Source: Chromatiaceae bacterium (GTDB lineage: Bacteria; Pseudomonadota; Gammaproteobacteria; Chromatiales; Chromatiaceae). Taken from it: DNA of 35,391 bases. The translations under genes and the position numbers were made by a program. Positions 33,931 through 35,391 of the stretch are shown piece after piece. The stretch's first letter is position 1; each line of letters starts with the position of its first letter. The notes under the pieces were generated by a model. That model was not told the DNA's origin and ran no database searches. It saw only the letters and a program-made list of their open reading frames with translations. The DNA lies in assembly GCA_024639005.1 (NCBI GenBank), contig JAHEJD010000024.1:1-35391 (forward strand). Reading direction: 5' to 3'.

Positions 33931-35259
33931 ATGGCTGGTGCGCGCGAAGGCAGTCTGGAGGCACCTACCCGGCATGCGCTGGATTGGAAAAACCCCGATT
34001 ACTACGACGAAGGCAAGCTATTCGCCGAGATGGAGCGGGTGTTCGACATCTGTCACGGCTGTCGTCGATGCGTCAGCCTATGCCAGAGCTTCCCGGTACT
34101 CTTCGATCTTGTCGACGAATCGTCGACGATGGAGGTCGACGGGGTCGCCAAGGACGATTATTGGAAAGTTGTCGATCAGTGTTACCTGTGCGACCTGTGC
34201 TTCCTCACCAAGTGCCCCTATGTACCGCCCCATGAGTGGGATCTCGACTTCCCGCACCTGATGCTGCAGGCGAAGGCCGTGAAATTTAAGAAACACGGCG
34301 CCTCTGTGCGCGACAAGACCCTGACCAGCACCGACAGGGTCGGCTCGCTGGCAGGCATCCCCGTGGTCAACGGCTTAGTCAATGCCCTCAATCGCAACAA
34401 GACCTTTCGCGGCATCCTTGAGGACGGCTTCGGTGTGAGCCGCGACGCCAAGCTCCCAAATTATCACAGCAAGACACTGCGCGACCGAATCAGTCCGGAT
34501 AGCGGAGAGGCCGCCGAGGCGGCCGGCCCGACGACCGGCAAGGTCGCCTTGTTTGCGACCTGCTACGGCAATCGCAACGATCCGCAGAGCGGGGAAGACC
34601 TGGTGGCGGTGTTCCGCCACAACGGCATCGCGGTAACGCTTGCCGACAAGGAGAAGTGCTGCGGTATGCCCAAGCTCGAGCTGGGCGACATGGAGGCCGT
34701 GGCGCGCTCAAAAGAGACCAATATCCCGGTACTCGCCGGGCTGGTCGACGCGGGTTGGGACATCATCGCACCCGTGCCTTCCTGCGTGTTGATGTTCAAA
34801 CAGGAGCTGCCATTGATGTTTCCGGACGACCCGGATGTGGCCAAGGTGCGCGACGCCATGTACGACCCTTTCGAGTACCTGATGCTGCGGCACAAATACA
34901 ACAGACTGCGAACGGATTTCAAACAGCCGCTCGGCAAGGTGGCCTACCACGCAGCCTGCCACCAGCGCGTACAGCGGATCGGCCCCAAGACCAAGGAGAC
35001 ACTCGCGCTGATCCCCGGCGTGGAGATCGACGTGATCGAACGCTGTTCAGGGCACGACGGCACTTATGCAGTGAAGAAAGAGTCGCATGAGCTGTCCATG
35101 AAGATTGCGCGACCCGTGGTCAACCGCGTCAAACAGGATGCGCCCGATCACTACAGCAGCGACTGCGCGATGGCCGGCCATCAAATCTCGAACGGCCTCG
35201 CCGACGGCACCGAACCTGAGCACCCGATCACGTTGATGCGGATCGCCTACGGTATCTAA
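33931..35259 (+). CDS. GlpC/HdrD-like iron-sulfur oxidoreductase
   Basis: A 442-residue protein. Two ferredoxin-type 4Fe-4S sites are at Cys41, 44, 47, 51 (CHGCRRCVSLC) and Cys84, 87, 90, 95 (CYLCDLCFLTKCP). Two CCG-type cysteine-rich domains follow. The first has the typical EKCCGMPKLE and PSC. In the second the CCG has become RCSGHDGTY, with HAACHQRVQ and SDCAMAGHQI around it. It is related to the GlpC subunit of anaerobic glycerol-3-phosphate dehydrogenase and to heterodisulfide reductase. Next to rubrerythrin it is a good candidate electron donor, which is inference. No glpA or glpB is nearby. The spacer holds AAGGAG about eight bases before the ATG. Confidence 0.88.
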   Translation: MAGAREGSLEAPTRHALDWKNPDYYDEGKLFAEMERVFDICHGCRRCVSLCQSFPVLFDLVDESSTMEVDGVAKDDYWKVVDQCYLCDLCFLTKCPYVPPHEWDLDFPHLMLQAKAVKFKKHGASVRDKTLTSTDRVGSLAGIPVVNGLVNALNRNKTFRGILEDGFGVSRDAKLPNYHSKTLRDRISPDSGEAAEAAGPTTGKVALFATCYGNRNDPQSGEDLVAVFRHNGIAVTLADKEKCCGMPKLELGDMEAVARSKETNIPVLAGLVDAGWDIIAPVPSCVLMFKQELPLMFPDDPDVAKVRDAMYDPFEYLMLRHKYNRLRTDFKQPLGKVAYHAACHQRVQRIGPKTKETLALIPGVEIDVIERCSGHDGTYAVKKESHELSMKIARPVVNRVKQDAPDHYSSDCAMAGHQISNGLADGTEPEHPITLMRIAYGI

Positions 35260-35282
35260 ACCAATCGCCCAAGGAGACCCAG

Positions 35283-35391
35283 GTGGAAACAATGAACAAA
35301 TTGTCTCGTGAAGATCTTTTTACACTGGAAAAATACGCCGAGGTACGTCCCGAATTCCGGGCCCGCGTGATGGCGCACAAGAAGAATCGGC
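35283..35391 (+). CDS. DUF3501 family protein, 5' part (runs off the window)
   Basis: The first 36 codons are in the window. GTG 35283 has AGGAG six bases upstream and is preferred to the in-frame ATG at 35292, which would be too far from it. The sequence reads NKLSREDLFTLEKYAEVRPE and then FRARVMAHKKNR, the start of DUF3501 proteins. This family usually follows rubrerythrin and the GlpC-like Fe-S gene, as here. Function is unknown. The rest of the gene lies outside. Confidence 0.8.
   Translation, partial: METMNKLSREDLFTLEKYAEVRPEFRARVMAHKKNR

Overview
The window looks like chromosomal DNA of a high-GC gammaproteobacterium, probably a Chromatiales-like or sulfur-oxidiser-related lineage. The evidence is a set of gammaproteobacterial gene neighbourhoods: purM-purN-DUF3108; DUF2066 followed by a CDP-alcohol phosphatidyltransferase and a PerM-type permease; arsC(yfgD)-wrbA-DUF2069-hda; and oxyR-rubrerythrin-GlpC-like protein-DUF3501. 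A cytochrome c' with a diheme cytochrome c and a SoxW-like thioredoxin also fit. The exact genus cannot be read from the sequence. Layout: (1) Bases 1 to about 9300 are a degraded accessory region. The first 5.75 kb looks less GC-rich than the rest. It holds an N-terminal transposase stub, a rhodanese pseudogene with two in-frame stops cut by the 5' half of a group II intron, an intron reverse-transcriptase stub fused to the tail of an IS1634/IS4-like transposase, small hypothetical genes, an EEP-family phosphohydrolase with a DUF5329 gene, two small lipoproteins and a broken fasciclin-domain gene. The minus strand then carries a truncated dsbD and a multiply deleted RND efflux gene. (2) Bases 9330 to 10944 (minus) encode an FmdB-like zinc-ribbon protein, a diheme cytochrome c and a cytochrome c'. 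(3) Bases 11149 to 24663 are dense housekeeping genes: a metallophosphoesterase, pckA plus an unknown gene, a LysE-type exporter, dcd, DUF3108, purN and purM, DUF2066, a phosphatidyltransferase, a PerM-type permease, hda, DUF2069, wrbA, arsC and a YihY/BrkB protein. (4) Bases 24664 to 30608 hold a miniature inverted-repeat element, a PilZ-like protein, a tightly overlapping operon of TlpA, a SoxW-like thioredoxin, TolC and a membrane-fusion protein, a second group of inverted-repeat elements, and an acylphosphatase whose start codon lies inside one element end. (5) Bases 30623 to 35391 hold a secreted proline-rich protein, cpdA, oxyR, rubrerythrin, a GlpC-like Fe-S protein and the start of a DUF3501 gene. 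How the parts work together: the last block is a peroxide-defence unit. OxyR has Cys199 and Cys208, and a two-half OxyR-type site (16 of 20 conserved positions by eye) abuts the predicted promoter of the rubrerythrin operon. The tlpA-soxW-tolC-MFP operon lacks an inner-membrane pump, while a decayed RND pump and a decayed dsbD sit in matching order about 18 kb away. These may be scattered parts of one ancestral redox and efflux locus. I saw no CRISPR array, no tRNA or rRNA gene and no complete mobile element with its own intact transposase. I did not find a clearly new defence or biosynthetic system. The best candidates for follow-up are the OxyR site, the repeat-derived start codon of the acylphosphatase, the orphan TolC/MFP operon and the intron/transposase chimera.
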